64,000 bases of DNA from assembly GCA_963169765.1 (NCBI GenBank), contig CAUJEN010000128.1:1-64000 (forward strand). Direction: 5' to 3'. The stretch comes from QWHO01 sp021404945. Lineage in GTDB: Bacteria > Vulcanimicrobiota > Xenobia > Xenobiales > QWHO01. A program made the translations under genes and the position numbers. The notes beneath the pieces were generated by a model. It saw only the letters and a list, made by a program, of their open reading frames with translations, was not told the origin of the DNA and made no database searches. Of this stretch, positions 1 through 7,496 are shown in pieces. Numbering within the stretch: the stretch's first letter is position 1; each line of letters begins with the position of its first letter.

Positions 1-141
1 GCGATCGGAGGGGCTGACGTGGCTCAGGTCGAGCTGCTTGAGGGCCACCTGCTGCCCCAGGCGGACATCCGTGGCGCGATAGACGGTGGACATTCCACCC
101 CGGCCCAGCACGTCCTCGATCCGATAGCGACCCGCCAGCAT
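1..141 (-). CDS. Ser/Thr protein kinase, N-terminal fragment (runs off the window)
   Basis: The minus strand from the ATG at 141 reads MLAGRYRIEDVLGRGG and continues to the window edge, giving 47 codons. The glycine-rich ATP loop (LGRGGMSTVYRA) and the VALK lysine strand of the eukaryotic-type kinase N-lobe are visible. The catalytic loop lies outside the window. The gene diverges from the hydrophobic protein at 241, and the gap between them holds three TTAACAG/TAACAG-like repeats. The kinase assignment is firm; substrate and C-terminal domains are unknown. Confidence 0.85.
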   Translation of the reverse strand, partial: MLAGRYRIEDVLGRGGMSTVYRATDVRLGQQVALKQLDLSHVSPSDR

Positions 142-227
142 CTGAGGCCCATGCTAACAGCCCGAGTTTAACGTTTGCAGTGTACAGGTTTTAACAGACG
201 GTTAACAGTAGCGACTGTTCGGGGGAG

Positions 228-233
228 TAGGCT
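228..233 (+). promoter_or_regulatory. -10 element TAGGCT, probably giving a leaderless mRNA
   Basis: TAGGCT lies 7 bases before the ATG at 241, so transcription would begin at or next to the start codon. TTAACAG occurs upstream at 191-197 and 202-208. These repeats could be -35-like or operator half-sites, but no good -35 at 17-bp spacing is present. Confidence 0.4.
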
Positions 234-240
234 ACGGGCC

Positions 241-1632
241 ATGCAGGTCAGCCAACTCAAGAACACCCCCTATCAGCGGATCAAGAATTCCCCGCCCGGC
301 CGCTTCGTGCGCGAGAACAAGCTGGCGACCGGTGCGGTTGCCGTGGGGGGAGCCATCGTGTTGGCGGGAGGAGCCGTGCAATCCACGGCCGTGGCCCGGG
401 TGGCCGAGTATGGCGTGATTCCCGCCGTGGGCGCGGGGATGGCGGTGGTCGGCTTTGCCGCCGCCCACGACGCGGTGGTCAACGACCTGGGCCGGCGCAA
501 CGGCCTGGCCGCCGCCAAGCTGGCGGCCGGCACCCTGTCGGGCCTTGCCGGGGTGCAGATCGTGGGCATGAGCTACGACATCCCGGTCCTGGAGCGAGCT
601 CTGACCGGCCCCCTGGAAGCCCTTTCCGACCACGGTCTGGCGGTGCTGGGCACCGGCGTGGCCGGGGGCGGAGTGGCCGCCGGAGTGCTGGCCGCCCGCC
701 AGTTCAAGCAGGCCTTCGGCCAGAGCGAGAATCGCCCTCGTCACGCCGCTCTGGGCGTGGCCGCCAGCCTGGGCTCGGCCGGCGGGCTGCTGGGAGGCAC
801 CGAGCTGATCGCTCGCCAGTATGGCATCGCAGGATTGAACCGTGCTTTCACCGGCACCGTCGAGCACCTGGCCCAGAGCCCGGCCGCGGCGGTGGGCGGA
901 GGCGCCCTGCTCCTGGCCGGGGCCGGGGTGCTGGGAGCTGAGGCCGTGGGAAACTTCCGCAAGGGCGGCAATGACCTCCTGACTGTGGCCGAGGGGATGG
1001 GCGCGGTCAGCGCCGGCCTGGGCGGCCTGGAGCTGATCGGACACGGTGCCCGGGTGCCTGCTCTGCAGGGTCTTTTGACCCACAACGCCGACCTGGTGGG
1101 CTCGGCGGCCCTGTCGGTGGGGGGCCTGGCGGTCGGGCGACTGGCCCTCAAGGACGCTCAGGGGAACGGGCTGGGGGTGAAGAGCAGCCTGGCCCTGGGA
1201 GCTGCCGCCGTGATGGTGCCGGGTGGCCTGATGGTGGGCGCCGAGAGCCTTGGCATGATGGCCGCCGTGGATGTGTTGAGCCGGGGCACCCAACTGGGGC
1301 TGGGGGCCGGGCTGGGCCTGACCACCGTTGCCCTGGGTAAGAACGCCGTGCAGGCGGCCCGCAAGGGCGAGGTGGGCTCGGCCCTGTTCCAGGGAGTGGT
1401 GGGCGCCGGCACCGCCACCGGCAGCCTGCTGGTGACCGGGGACGCTCTGGGGATCGAGGCCATCAGCCGGCTGGGCCAGAAACTGGCCGATGCTACCATC
1501 GAGCCCCTGGCCGAGCACGTGCTCTGGCCCACGGCTCGTTTCCTCTTCGAGAACCCGGTAGCCGGGGCCGCGGTGCTGGCCACCGGGCTGGGGGTCTACC
1601 TCTACTACAAGCATCGCCAGTCCCAAGACTGA
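241..1632 (+). CDS. Repetitive Gly/Ala-rich hydrophobic protein, function unknown
   Basis: This is a 463-residue protein starting at the ATG MQVSQLKN. The reading frame is open from 175, but the ATG at 241 has a -10 box just before it and gives a plausible N-terminus. After about 25 polar residues the protein consists of about five tandem modules of 75-90 residues. Each module is a pair of Gly/Ala/Val-rich hydrophobic helices followed by a short amphipathic stretch of the type LGGTELI or LGGLELI. It ends in a short basic tail (YLYYKHRQSQD). I recognise no family. A multi-hairpin membrane protein is the likeliest reading. Confidence 0.75.
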   Translation: MQVSQLKNTPYQRIKNSPPGRFVRENKLATGAVAVGGAIVLAGGAVQSTAVARVAEYGVIPAVGAGMAVVGFAAAHDAVVNDLGRRNGLAAAKLAAGTLSGLAGVQIVGMSYDIPVLERALTGPLEALSDHGLAVLGTGVAGGGVAAGVLAARQFKQAFGQSENRPRHAALGVAASLGSAGGLLGGTELIARQYGIAGLNRAFTGTVEHLAQSPAAAVGGGALLLAGAGVLGAEAVGNFRKGGNDLLTVAEGMGAVSAGLGGLELIGHGARVPALQGLLTHNADLVGSAALSVGGLAVGRLALKDAQGNGLGVKSSLALGAAAVMVPGGLMVGAESLGMMAAVDVLSRGTQLGLGAGLGLTTVALGKNAVQAARKGEVGSALFQGVVGAGTATGSLLVTGDALGIEAISRLGQKLADATIEPLAEHVLWPTARFLFENPVAGAAVLATGLGVYLYYKHRQSQD

Positions 1633-1653
1633 AGGGTCACATGACCCTTCAGT
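1628..1653. terminator. Perfect 12-bp inverted repeat overlapping the stop codon
   Basis: ACTGAAGGGTCA, two bases, then TGACCCTTCAGT form a perfect hairpin. The left arm contains the TGA stop of the preceding gene (1630-1632). No T-run follows, so this is either a Rho-independent-like or mRNA-end stem, or a dyad binding site. Confidence 0.45.
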
Positions 1654-1671
1654 CCAGACCGGGCGACCCTC

Positions 1672-1677
1672 TAGCAT
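1672..1677 (+). promoter_or_regulatory. -10 element TAGCAT close to the start codon
   Basis: TAGCAT ends 6 bases before the ATG at 1684. It matches the leaderless arrangement seen at several other genes here. No clear -35 is visible. Confidence 0.3.
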
Positions 1678-1683
1678 GGGGGT

Positions 1684-2391
1684 ATGCTGGTCGACCTCTT
1701 GATAGGGTTTCTCAGAGTTCTGATCGGGGGCTACCTGCGCCCCCATACCATGTTCGGTGACGAAATGCCTCGTCAGGGCCCGGCCCTGGTGGCGGCCAAT
1801 CACCCCACCGTGCTCGACGGTGTGGTGCTGGGGCTGTGGGCCCCGCGTCGACTGCGCTTCCTGGTGGCCGGCCACCTCTTCGACAACCCGTTCATGGGCT
1901 GGTTCTTGCGAGTGACCGGCTGCATTCCGGTTGGCCGCCCGGGCAGCTTCGAGGCGGCTTTGCAGGCTCTGGAGCGCGGCGAGTGGCTGGGGATCTTCCC
2001 TGAAGGCACCATTTCGGGCTCAGAGAAGCTGCTCGAGTTCCGCACCGGGGTGGCCCGCCTGGCCCTGCTCACCGGTACGCCCGTCTATCCCACCGCCATC
2101 GCCGGCACCCTGCGATTGTTCTCGCCCGAGCGACACCGGCTGCAGCCCGGACCGGTGGTGCTGGCAGCCACGCGAGCACTTCGCTTCGAGCGCCAGAGTG
2201 AGCCGGTGGAAGAAGTGGTGCGCGAGTGCCTGACCCGCATTCGGCTGGAGTTGGAGGCCCAGGCCGAAGTGGCCCGTCAGGCCCTCGAACTGGCTCGCGG
2301 GCCGGCCGGCCTGCGCACCGTCTTGACAGGCCTGGTTCTGGTGCCCCTGGCCTGGGTGCTGAGCCGCTCCGAGCCCGTGCCTCAGGCCTGA
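1684..2391 (+). CDS. 1-acyl-sn-glycerol-3-phosphate acyltransferase (PlsC family)
   Basis: This 235-residue protein should acylate lysophosphatidic acid or a related acceptor at the inner membrane in phospholipid synthesis. The HX4D catalytic motif is NHPTVLD (H40, D45). The substrate-binding motif FPEGT is at 105-109, followed by the usual SGSEKLLEFRTGVARLA context. There is a hydrophobic N-terminal stretch and a C-terminal hydrophobic anchor before the stop. Length fits the family. It sits alone between two genes of unknown function. Confidence 0.9.
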   Translation: MLVDLLIGFLRVLIGGYLRPHTMFGDEMPRQGPALVAANHPTVLDGVVLGLWAPRRLRFLVAGHLFDNPFMGWFLRVTGCIPVGRPGSFEAALQALERGEWLGIFPEGTISGSEKLLEFRTGVARLALLTGTPVYPTAIAGTLRLFSPERHRLQPGPVVLAATRALRFERQSEPVEEVVRECLTRIRLELEAQAEVARQALELARGPAGLRTVLTGLVLVPLAWVLSRSEPVPQA

Positions 2392-2462
2392 TCACGCACC
2401 AGGAACCGTGTCAGGGCTGACGAATTTTCTATGTCGTAAGCTCCCGAGAGGAGGCGTGCGTC

Positions 2463-2984
2463 ATGGCCGGCGGTGGAGGCCAGCAGCAACAGGGCAATCC
2501 CGTGGTCAACCTGATCGAGGGCCTCAAGGGTCTGCTTCAGAACGTCCAGAACGTGGCCATGGCCTCGCAGGGAATCGCCCCCCCCGAGCCTGTCGACTCG
2601 GCTGGTCCTCCTCAGGTAACCGTCACGGACCGTCTGGACCACTTCCAGGAGGAGGGTGACGGCCAGCGTCTGATGCGACGCTATGAGGACGGCACCGTCC
2701 GCACCGAGAACGTGGCCAGCGGAGTCATCATGGAGGAGCGTCCCGACGGGTCGCTCTACGTATCCCTGGCCGAGGGAAGGCTGATCCACCAGGCCGCCCC
2801 GGGCGAGCCTCTGCTGGCCTATGACAGCGTGAACGGAGGGCCGCCCCGGGTTGCCCAGGCCAGCAGGGTGTACTTCGAGGCCGACGCCGAGCCGACCGTG
2901 GCCCTGCACTTCGAGGACGATTGCGGGGTCCACTTCGTGGAGTTGGAGACCCTGCGCTACTTTCGACTCACCCGCCCGCGCTAA
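2463..2984 (+). CDS. Conserved DG-rich protein, paralogue of the gene at 58780-59298
   Basis: This is a 173-residue protein with a GAGAGGAGG ribosome site before the ATG. The N-terminus (MAGGGGQQQQ, then a short amphipathic helix NLIEGLKGLLQNVQ) is followed by a beta-rich core. The core contains RYEDGTVRTENV and MEERPDGSLYVSLAEGRL, resembling successive G-box-type beta hairpins. It ends in HFVELETLRYFRLTR. The minus-strand gene at 58780 is nearly colinear with it, so the family is duplicated within the window. The stop codon lies inside the stem of repeat A1. I recognise no function; scaffold or assembly roles are guesses. Confidence 0.8.
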   Translation: MAGGGGQQQQGNPVVNLIEGLKGLLQNVQNVAMASQGIAPPEPVDSAGPPQVTVTDRLDHFQEEGDGQRLMRRYEDGTVRTENVASGVIMEERPDGSLYVSLAEGRLIHQAAPGEPLLAYDSVNGGPPRVAQASRVYFEADAEPTVALHFEDDCGVHFVELETLRYFRLTRPR

Positions 2985-3086
2985 AGTGCAAGACCAAAGG
3001 CCTTGCACTTTAGTGCGCGCTGGAACGCAGTTCCGGCGCGCTCGTCAGATTGTGCCAATGTGCAAGGCAGTGCGAGCACATTAGAA
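2981..3086 (+). repeat. Dispersed palindromic element, family A copy 1
   Basis: The element opens with a 12-bp hairpin (CTAAAGTGCAAG at 2981-2992 pairing with 3002-3013) that contains the TAA stop of the preceding gene. About 70 bases follow, with GCACATTAG at the end. The whole element recurs in inverted orientation at 54195-54297, where the 31-base hairpin core is identical. Confidence 0.75.
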
Positions 3087-3243
3087 ATCCGGCCGCAAAC
3101 CCCCATGTGGTGTCGGAGGAGCTACGCTCTCGGGGGCTCCTACCCCCGCCTCCGCCACCACAAAATGGACCTCTCCGACATGTTGGGCGTCGCGCAGCCG
3201 AAAAACTGTGTCAAGGGGGTTTCCGGCTGCGCCCCTACGACTA
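3084..3243 (+). repeat. Dispersed palindromic element, family B copy 1
   Basis: It begins ATCCGGCCGCAAACCCCCATG and ends with GGGGGTTTCCGGCTGCG, so AAACCCCC and GGGGGTTT form inverted ends. The interior holds CTCCGCCACCACAA and a stem built from CGCAGCCG and CGGCTGCG. Its 3' edge reaches the stop codon of the convergent gene at 3241. Related copies lie near 7.4, 39.5, 39.7, 54.4 and 59.5 kb. Confidence 0.7.
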
Positions 3244-3639
3244 GGGATCGACGTAGAGCACCTGGGTGTTCTTGCCCACCCGGTTGATCATCGGCTCGGG
3301 ACGGCCTTTTTTGCGGACGATCTTGACCGTGTTGTAGTTGCCCAGGACGTTGATAGCGCTCCAATCGCCGTCCACCACCACGGTGTTGTGGTTGCCCAGC
3401 AGGTCGGTGGCTCCGCCCGTGCTGACCAGGGTCACGGTATTGTGGTTGCCCATCAGCACCACCCCTGCCTCAACCGACTGACCAACCGCCTTGACCACGT
3501 TGTGGTTGCCCATGATCTGAATCTTGTCCTCACCGGCCAGCGTGACCGTCTCGGTCTGGTGGTTGCCGACGATGTCCTGCACCTCGGCCAGGGCCGGCGC
3601 TCCCAGCACCAGCGCCAGGAAAAGCATTGCTCGCAGCAT
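3241..3639 (-). CDS. Secreted GNHN-repeat protein (DUF3060-like)
   Basis: This 132-residue protein has an N-terminal signal peptide (MLRAMLFLALVLGAPALA). The mature part repeats G-N-H/Y-N/Q-x-V about every 20 residues, five times (VGNHQ, MGNHN, MGNHN, LGNHN, LGNYN). Each motif is flanked by hydrophobic strand residues, a pattern typical of small right-handed beta-solenoids and of DUF3060-type proteins. The likely location is the periplasm or cell surface. It is monocistronic and convergent with the gene ending at 2984. Function unknown. Confidence 0.75.
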   Translation of the reverse strand: MLRAMLFLALVLGAPALAEVQDIVGNHQTETVTLAGEDKIQIMGNHNVVKAVGQSVEAGVVLMGNHNTVTLVSTGGATDLLGNHNTVVVDGDWSAINVLGNYNTVKIVRKKGRPEPMINRVGKNTQVLYVDP

Positions 3640-3693
3640 TGGCTGACGAACCCCCTTTGTTTGATGTGCCGGCTCCTTCGACCCTGGTGAGGC

Positions 3694-4125
3694 TCAGCCT
3701 CTCTTGCGCAGGCGCACGCCGGGGAGTCGCACGCCGTCGTTCTCCTCGCGCAGCCCGGCCACCCGCTCTCCCTGGTCGAGGTGGCGCACCTGGATCGCCT
3801 GCTGGGCGGCCTTGCGCACCTGGCTGAGGGTCTCTTCCAGGCTCAGCTGGCTGTGGGCCAGACCTTCCTCATCGTAGAGCTGGATTGACTCGGCCAGGCA
3901 GCGAACCAGGGGGCCGCGCAGGGCGTCGGGCTGATCCACGCGCGTTTGCAGGAGCTGTCCGGCAAAGTCCACCAGGCTCAGGCCGGGGTCTGGCTCCTGG
4001 CTGGGGGTGTGCTGGCGGAGCTGCTCGAACCAGTTTCCCTGCTGCCGGGGCGAGACCAGGGGGGCCAACCGCTGCAAAAACTCGCTTTCGGGGCCGGCCA
4101 GCTGGGGCAGCATGAGCCGTCCCAC
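3694..4125 (-). CDS. Hypothetical protein
   Basis: About 143 residues from a GTG at 4125. An internal ATG at 4113 (MLPQLAGPESEFLQR) is an equally possible start, and the frame is open upstream to about 4210, so the N-terminus is uncertain. The composition is helical and charged (EFLQRLAPLVSPRQQGNWFEQLRQ, then a Gln/Glu-rich helix), ending in a basic RLRKRG tail. No signal peptide or known domain is seen. It lies 122 bases downstream of the DcuC-like gene on the same strand. Confidence 0.55.
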   Translation of the reverse strand: MGRLMLPQLAGPESEFLQRLAPLVSPRQQGNWFEQLRQHTPSQEPDPGLSLVDFAGQLLQTRVDQPDALRGPLVRCLAESIQLYDEEGLAHSQLSLEETLSQVRKAAQQAIQVRHLDQGERVAGLREENDGVRLPGVRLRKRG

Positions 4126-4247
4126 CAGGGCCCGGTCGCTCGGGCTGGGTCCGCGGGATCCTCTGGACCGGACCGCCCGGGCTCGCCTGCCCCGCCGCCC
4201 GGCTCACGACCCCGTTGCTCACCTGGCAAGGTTCGGCGCCAGAGCGA

Positions 4248-5525
4248 TCAGCCCCTGGCCAGCGCCGTGACCAGGGCCACCAGGGCCCCGGCCAGCAAGG
4301 GCACGGCCAGGGTGCGCACCAGCTTGAGCGGCTCCACCTCCGCCAGTCCGGAGGCGTAGATGACCACCGCCGAAACGGGCGAGCTGGTACGCCCGAAGGC
4401 TCCCCCCAGGCAGGCCAGGGCGGCCAGCAGGGGCGGGTTGTGGGCGGGATCGATCCGACCCAGGAAGGTCTGGGCGAAGGTCAAGATCGGGCCCGATCCC
4501 GAGCCTGACAAGAACGATAGCGCCCAGGGAAAGCCGAAGGCCAGGAAGACGGCCAGGGTCCGGTTGTCGCCCACCAGCTCGAGCAGGGCCTGGGCCAGCC
4601 CGATGGCCTTCAGGCCGGCTCCAAAGCACTGGGCCGCGATGGTCAGCGAAATGATGCTGGCATAGGCGTGTCCCATTCCCTCGAAAAAGCTCTTGCTGAG
4701 CGCGCGCAGCTCGCGCCAGGAAAGGAGGGCCGCGGCCAGCACGCCGATCAGCATGGCCGTGACCACTCCCAGCCCACCCCCCACGGTTCCCTCGGAGGCA
4801 GTCAGCAGCCAGGACAGCCCGGGAGTGCCGGCGTGGGCCAGCAGCAGCAAGCTCACCGGCAGGAGGGGCACGAAGGCCCGGATCGGGTCGAGCCGCAGGG
4901 GCTCGGCGTGCACCGCCGGGGCCGAGCGTTCGTGACCGTGGGAGAGCTGCATGGCCAGCGCGGCCGTCACCACCCCCGCCAGGCTGGCCGGCAGGATGCG
5001 CTGGTGGATGGTCACCGCCTCCAGGCCCGTGCTGCCGGCCACGGCCTGGATGTCCTGGGCCCCCGGGTTAAGCAGGTCGCCCCCGAAGGAGGCTCCCAGC
5101 ACCAGCGTGGCGGCCCCCACCAGGGGCGAGAAACCGGCTCCGCGCAAGAGGGGCAGCAGCACCGGGCCTAGAGCTGCGGCGGTGCTGGCCTGGCTGGGCA
5201 CGGCCAGGTTGACCAGGTAGGCCGCCAGCACGCTGCCAGGCAGGAGCAGAGCGCCCGCCCGGCTCAGGGGCGCCGTCAGGGCTGCTACCAGGTGGCGGTC
5301 GCAGCCGGTGGCCGAGAGCACGGCCGCAAAACCCATGGCGGTGCAGATGGGGGCCACCACGCCGGCCACCATGGCCCGGGCGAAGGTATCGGGGATCAGG
5401 AGCGGCTGGCCGGCCAGGGCGGCCATGAGAAAGCCCGAGCCCAGCAGCACCAGGCGCACCTCGGCCCGGCGGGCCAGGAGGTAGATCGTGCCAGCCACGA
5501 TCGCAAGGCCAGCCAGCAGGCTCAA
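4248..5525 (-). CDS. DcuC-like C4-dicarboxylate/anion transporter
   Basis: This is a 425-residue polytopic membrane protein with about 11-12 hydrophobic segments. Features of the DcuC branch of the ion transporter superfamily are visible: the PSQASTAAALGPVLLPL loop, GASFGGDLLNPGAQD, and the C-terminal GAFGRTSSPVSAVVI re-entrant-like loop. It would move a dicarboxylate (fumarate, malate or succinate) across the inner membrane; the substrate is not fixed by sequence. Its start overlaps the stop of the upstream gene by four bases, so the two are translationally coupled. Confidence 0.8.
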   Translation of the reverse strand: MSLLAGLAIVAGTIYLLARRAEVRLVLLGSGFLMAALAGQPLLIPDTFARAMVAGVVAPICTAMGFAAVLSATGCDRHLVAALTAPLSRAGALLLPGSVLAAYLVNLAVPSQASTAAALGPVLLPLLRGAGFSPLVGAATLVLGASFGGDLLNPGAQDIQAVAGSTGLEAVTIHQRILPASLAGVVTAALAMQLSHGHERSAPAVHAEPLRLDPIRAFVPLLPVSLLLLAHAGTPGLSWLLTASEGTVGGGLGVVTAMLIGVLAAALLSWRELRALSKSFFEGMGHAYASIISLTIAAQCFGAGLKAIGLAQALLELVGDNRTLAVFLAFGFPWALSFLSGSGSGPILTFAQTFLGRIDPAHNPPLLAALACLGGAFGRTSSPVSAVVIYASGLAEVEPLKLVRTLAVPLLAGALVALVTALARG

Positions 5526-6670
5526 GGCTGGAAGGGCAAACCGCAGGGGCAGTGATAGGCGCGCAAGGGCACCGGCTGGCGGCAGGCCCGGCAGCGCGCC
5601 AGGTCGAGCTCGTCAGCCTCCCAGGCGTAGAGGTGCAGGTGCTCCTTGCCCAACTCGTAGGCCAGCGCCCGGCCTTTCCAGAGGGCGCCGCGGAAAATGG
5701 CATCGCTTTCTCGCTGCTCGAGCGGGAGCAGAGCGCTCAGCTTGTGGTAGGGATGGGTGCCCACGAGTTTCCCGTCCAGGCCCACGAACTCGAGCCGGTT
5801 GGGTAATTCAGGTAGAAGCGAGAGACAGCGCTCCACCGGCTCGTCCTGAGGCAGTCCGCCCACCAGGGCGGTATAGGACCTGTTGGCAGCCAGATCCACC
5901 ACCCACTGGGCGCGCGAGGCCAGGTAGTCCTCGCCGGCATAGACCCGGGTCTCCACCACCAGTTGCTGGTCGGAGCTTTGCAGCGGGGCATCCACGTGCA
6001 CCGAGCTCGAGCGCGAGGGAATGAGCTTCCAGCGCGGCTGGTCCTCGAGCTTGAGCAGCAGCAGGCCCGAGACGGCCGGGCGCTGGCCTTCAAAGACCCG
6101 GTAGCTGCCCAGAATGCCCTGCTCGAGCAGAGCCAGCAGCTCCACTGCGGCCCGCGTGCCCGGCTTGCCGGGCAGGGGCCACTCGCCCCGGACCTTGCCG
6201 GTCTCCGGCTCCATCCAGGTCAGCCAGTCGCCGAGCAAAAGCAACACTCCATCGGGAAGCCAGGCGACCGAGAGGCTGGTGTGACCGGTCCGGGCCGGCC
6301 AGGGTGGATGAGCGAAGGTGCGGCTCCAGGTAGGCGCAAGGAACGGCAGGCGGGTATCCAGAGGTTGGCTCAGCTCTTCCGTCCACTCCACCATGCGCCG
6401 GTTCGGGTGGATGGTCAGCGTGTAGCGCCGGGCCGGTTTCTCGCGCTCCAGAGTCACTTCCAGCCGGTCGCCCTGGCGGGCCGCCTGCAGCGGCTTCTTG
6501 AGCCGCCGCCGCTCCTCCAGGAAAGGCTCGAGAAGATGGGCGCCAGCCGACCGGGTAAGCAGGGGCCGGTCGTCCAGCGTGAAGACCGAATCCTTGTAGT
6601 GCAACACCGCGCTGCCGCCCGCCTCCACCGCCAGGGGCAGGTTCTTGCCCGTCAGGAGCTTCTTGAGCAT
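5522..6670 (-). CDS. Propeller-like protein with C-terminal zinc ribbon, function unknown
   Basis: This 382-residue protein has no signal peptide. The centre has blade-like strands with aromatic residues and DG or PDG turns (VAWLPDGVLLLLGDWLTW, SYTALVGGLPQDE). The C-terminus carries a CxxC...CPC zinc ribbon (CRACRQPVPLRAYHCPCG). It overlaps the DcuC-like gene by four bases, so both are probably made from one mRNA. I recognise no family. Confidence 0.7.
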   Translation of the reverse strand: MLKKLLTGKNLPLAVEAGGSAVLHYKDSVFTLDDRPLLTRSAGAHLLEPFLEERRRLKKPLQAARQGDRLEVTLEREKPARRYTLTIHPNRRMVEWTEELSQPLDTRLPFLAPTWSRTFAHPPWPARTGHTSLSVAWLPDGVLLLLGDWLTWMEPETGKVRGEWPLPGKPGTRAAVELLALLEQGILGSYRVFEGQRPAVSGLLLLKLEDQPRWKLIPSRSSSVHVDAPLQSSDQQLVVETRVYAGEDYLASRAQWVVDLAANRSYTALVGGLPQDEPVERCLSLLPELPNRLEFVGLDGKLVGTHPYHKLSALLPLEQRESDAIFRGALWKGRALAYELGKEHLHLYAWEADELDLARCRACRQPVPLRAYHCPCGLPFQP

Positions 6671-6762
6671 GACTACCCCTTCGGCACGTCCAGGTTGCTT
6701 TCCTGACCCGGAATTGGTATTCCAGGACAGGGATTCGGGCTGAATATCCGAATATTCACGGG

Positions 6763-7377
6763 GTGAATGGTGTGTTGGGGGGGGCTGGCCTGCTGGTCGG
6801 CCTGTTCGTCATCGTCCGGTTTGTTCTGCCGCGCATGGCGGCCAGGGCCAACGCCAGGTCCCTTCTCTTCATCTACGAAACCTGTGCCAGTGCCCTGCGC
6901 GGAGCCGGGCTGGAGCTGCTCTCGATGGAGCCGATGGAGGAGCCACCCGAGGGCCAGGCGCAGGGCCCCTGGGTTCGTTTGCGCCTGCGGATCGCTCCCA
7001 GGGAGTGTAAGAAGGATGGCCACCGCAAGTGGGAGCCCACCGAGCTGGCGCTGATCCCGGCCGAGCAGGTTCGAGGCCGCCAATTGTCGGTCGCGCAGGT
7101 CGAGGAGTCTGCCGGGCCCCACGAAGTGCGTCTGGTCGAATGGGAGAGAGAGCTGCAAGATCCCGACAACAGCCCCTCCACGCGCACCTTCCGCTCCGCC
7201 AACAGCGGCGAGCAGATCCCGCGGAAGATCGTGGGCCCCGGCGTGGTGGAGATGGTGGTCTGTCTGCCGCGTCGGCACCAGAAAATGCGACTTCATTATT
7301 GCCACGTCCTGGTCGGGCCCACGCTCGAGCTGGTCGGCGGGTCGCCGGAGCCAGAGCCTCTCGCGGCCGCCCTCTAA
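6763..7377 (+). CDS. Membrane-anchored hypothetical protein
   Basis: This 204-residue protein starts at GTG 6763 and opens with one transmembrane helix (GGAGLLVGLFVIVRFVLP). A soluble, strand-rich domain with many charged residues follows (WVRLRLRIAPRECKKDGHRKW, VRLVEWERELQDPDN). No known family is recognised. A further GTG at 6772 is an alternative start. The 92-base divergent gap upstream contains GAATATCCGAATATTC, an imperfect dyad that could be an operator. Confidence 0.65.
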   Translation: MNGVLGGAGLLVGLFVIVRFVLPRMAARANARSLLFIYETCASALRGAGLELLSMEPMEEPPEGQAQGPWVRLRLRIAPRECKKDGHRKWEPTELALIPAEQVRGRQLSVAQVEESAGPHEVRLVEWERELQDPDNSPSTRTFRSANSGEQIPRKIVGPGVVEMVVCLPRRHQKMRLHYCHVLVGPTLELVGGSPEPEPLAAAL

Positions 7378-7496
7378 ATGAGAAATCCGGCCGCACACCC
7401 CATGGGGTGTGGGAAGAGCTACGCTCCCGGGGGCCCGCCCCCTACCCCCGCCTGCGCCGCCACAAGATATTGCAGGCGTTCGGGTGCGCTCCTGAG
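7378..7496 (+). repeat. Dispersed palindromic element, family B copy 2
   Basis: It begins GAGAAATCCGGCCGCA three bases after the TAA of the preceding gene. It carries the ATGGGGTGTGGGAAGAGCTACGCT and CGCCGCCACAAGATATTG segments of family B and lacks the usual right end. It fills the whole gap up to the stop codon of the convergent HD-GYP gene. Confidence 0.65.
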
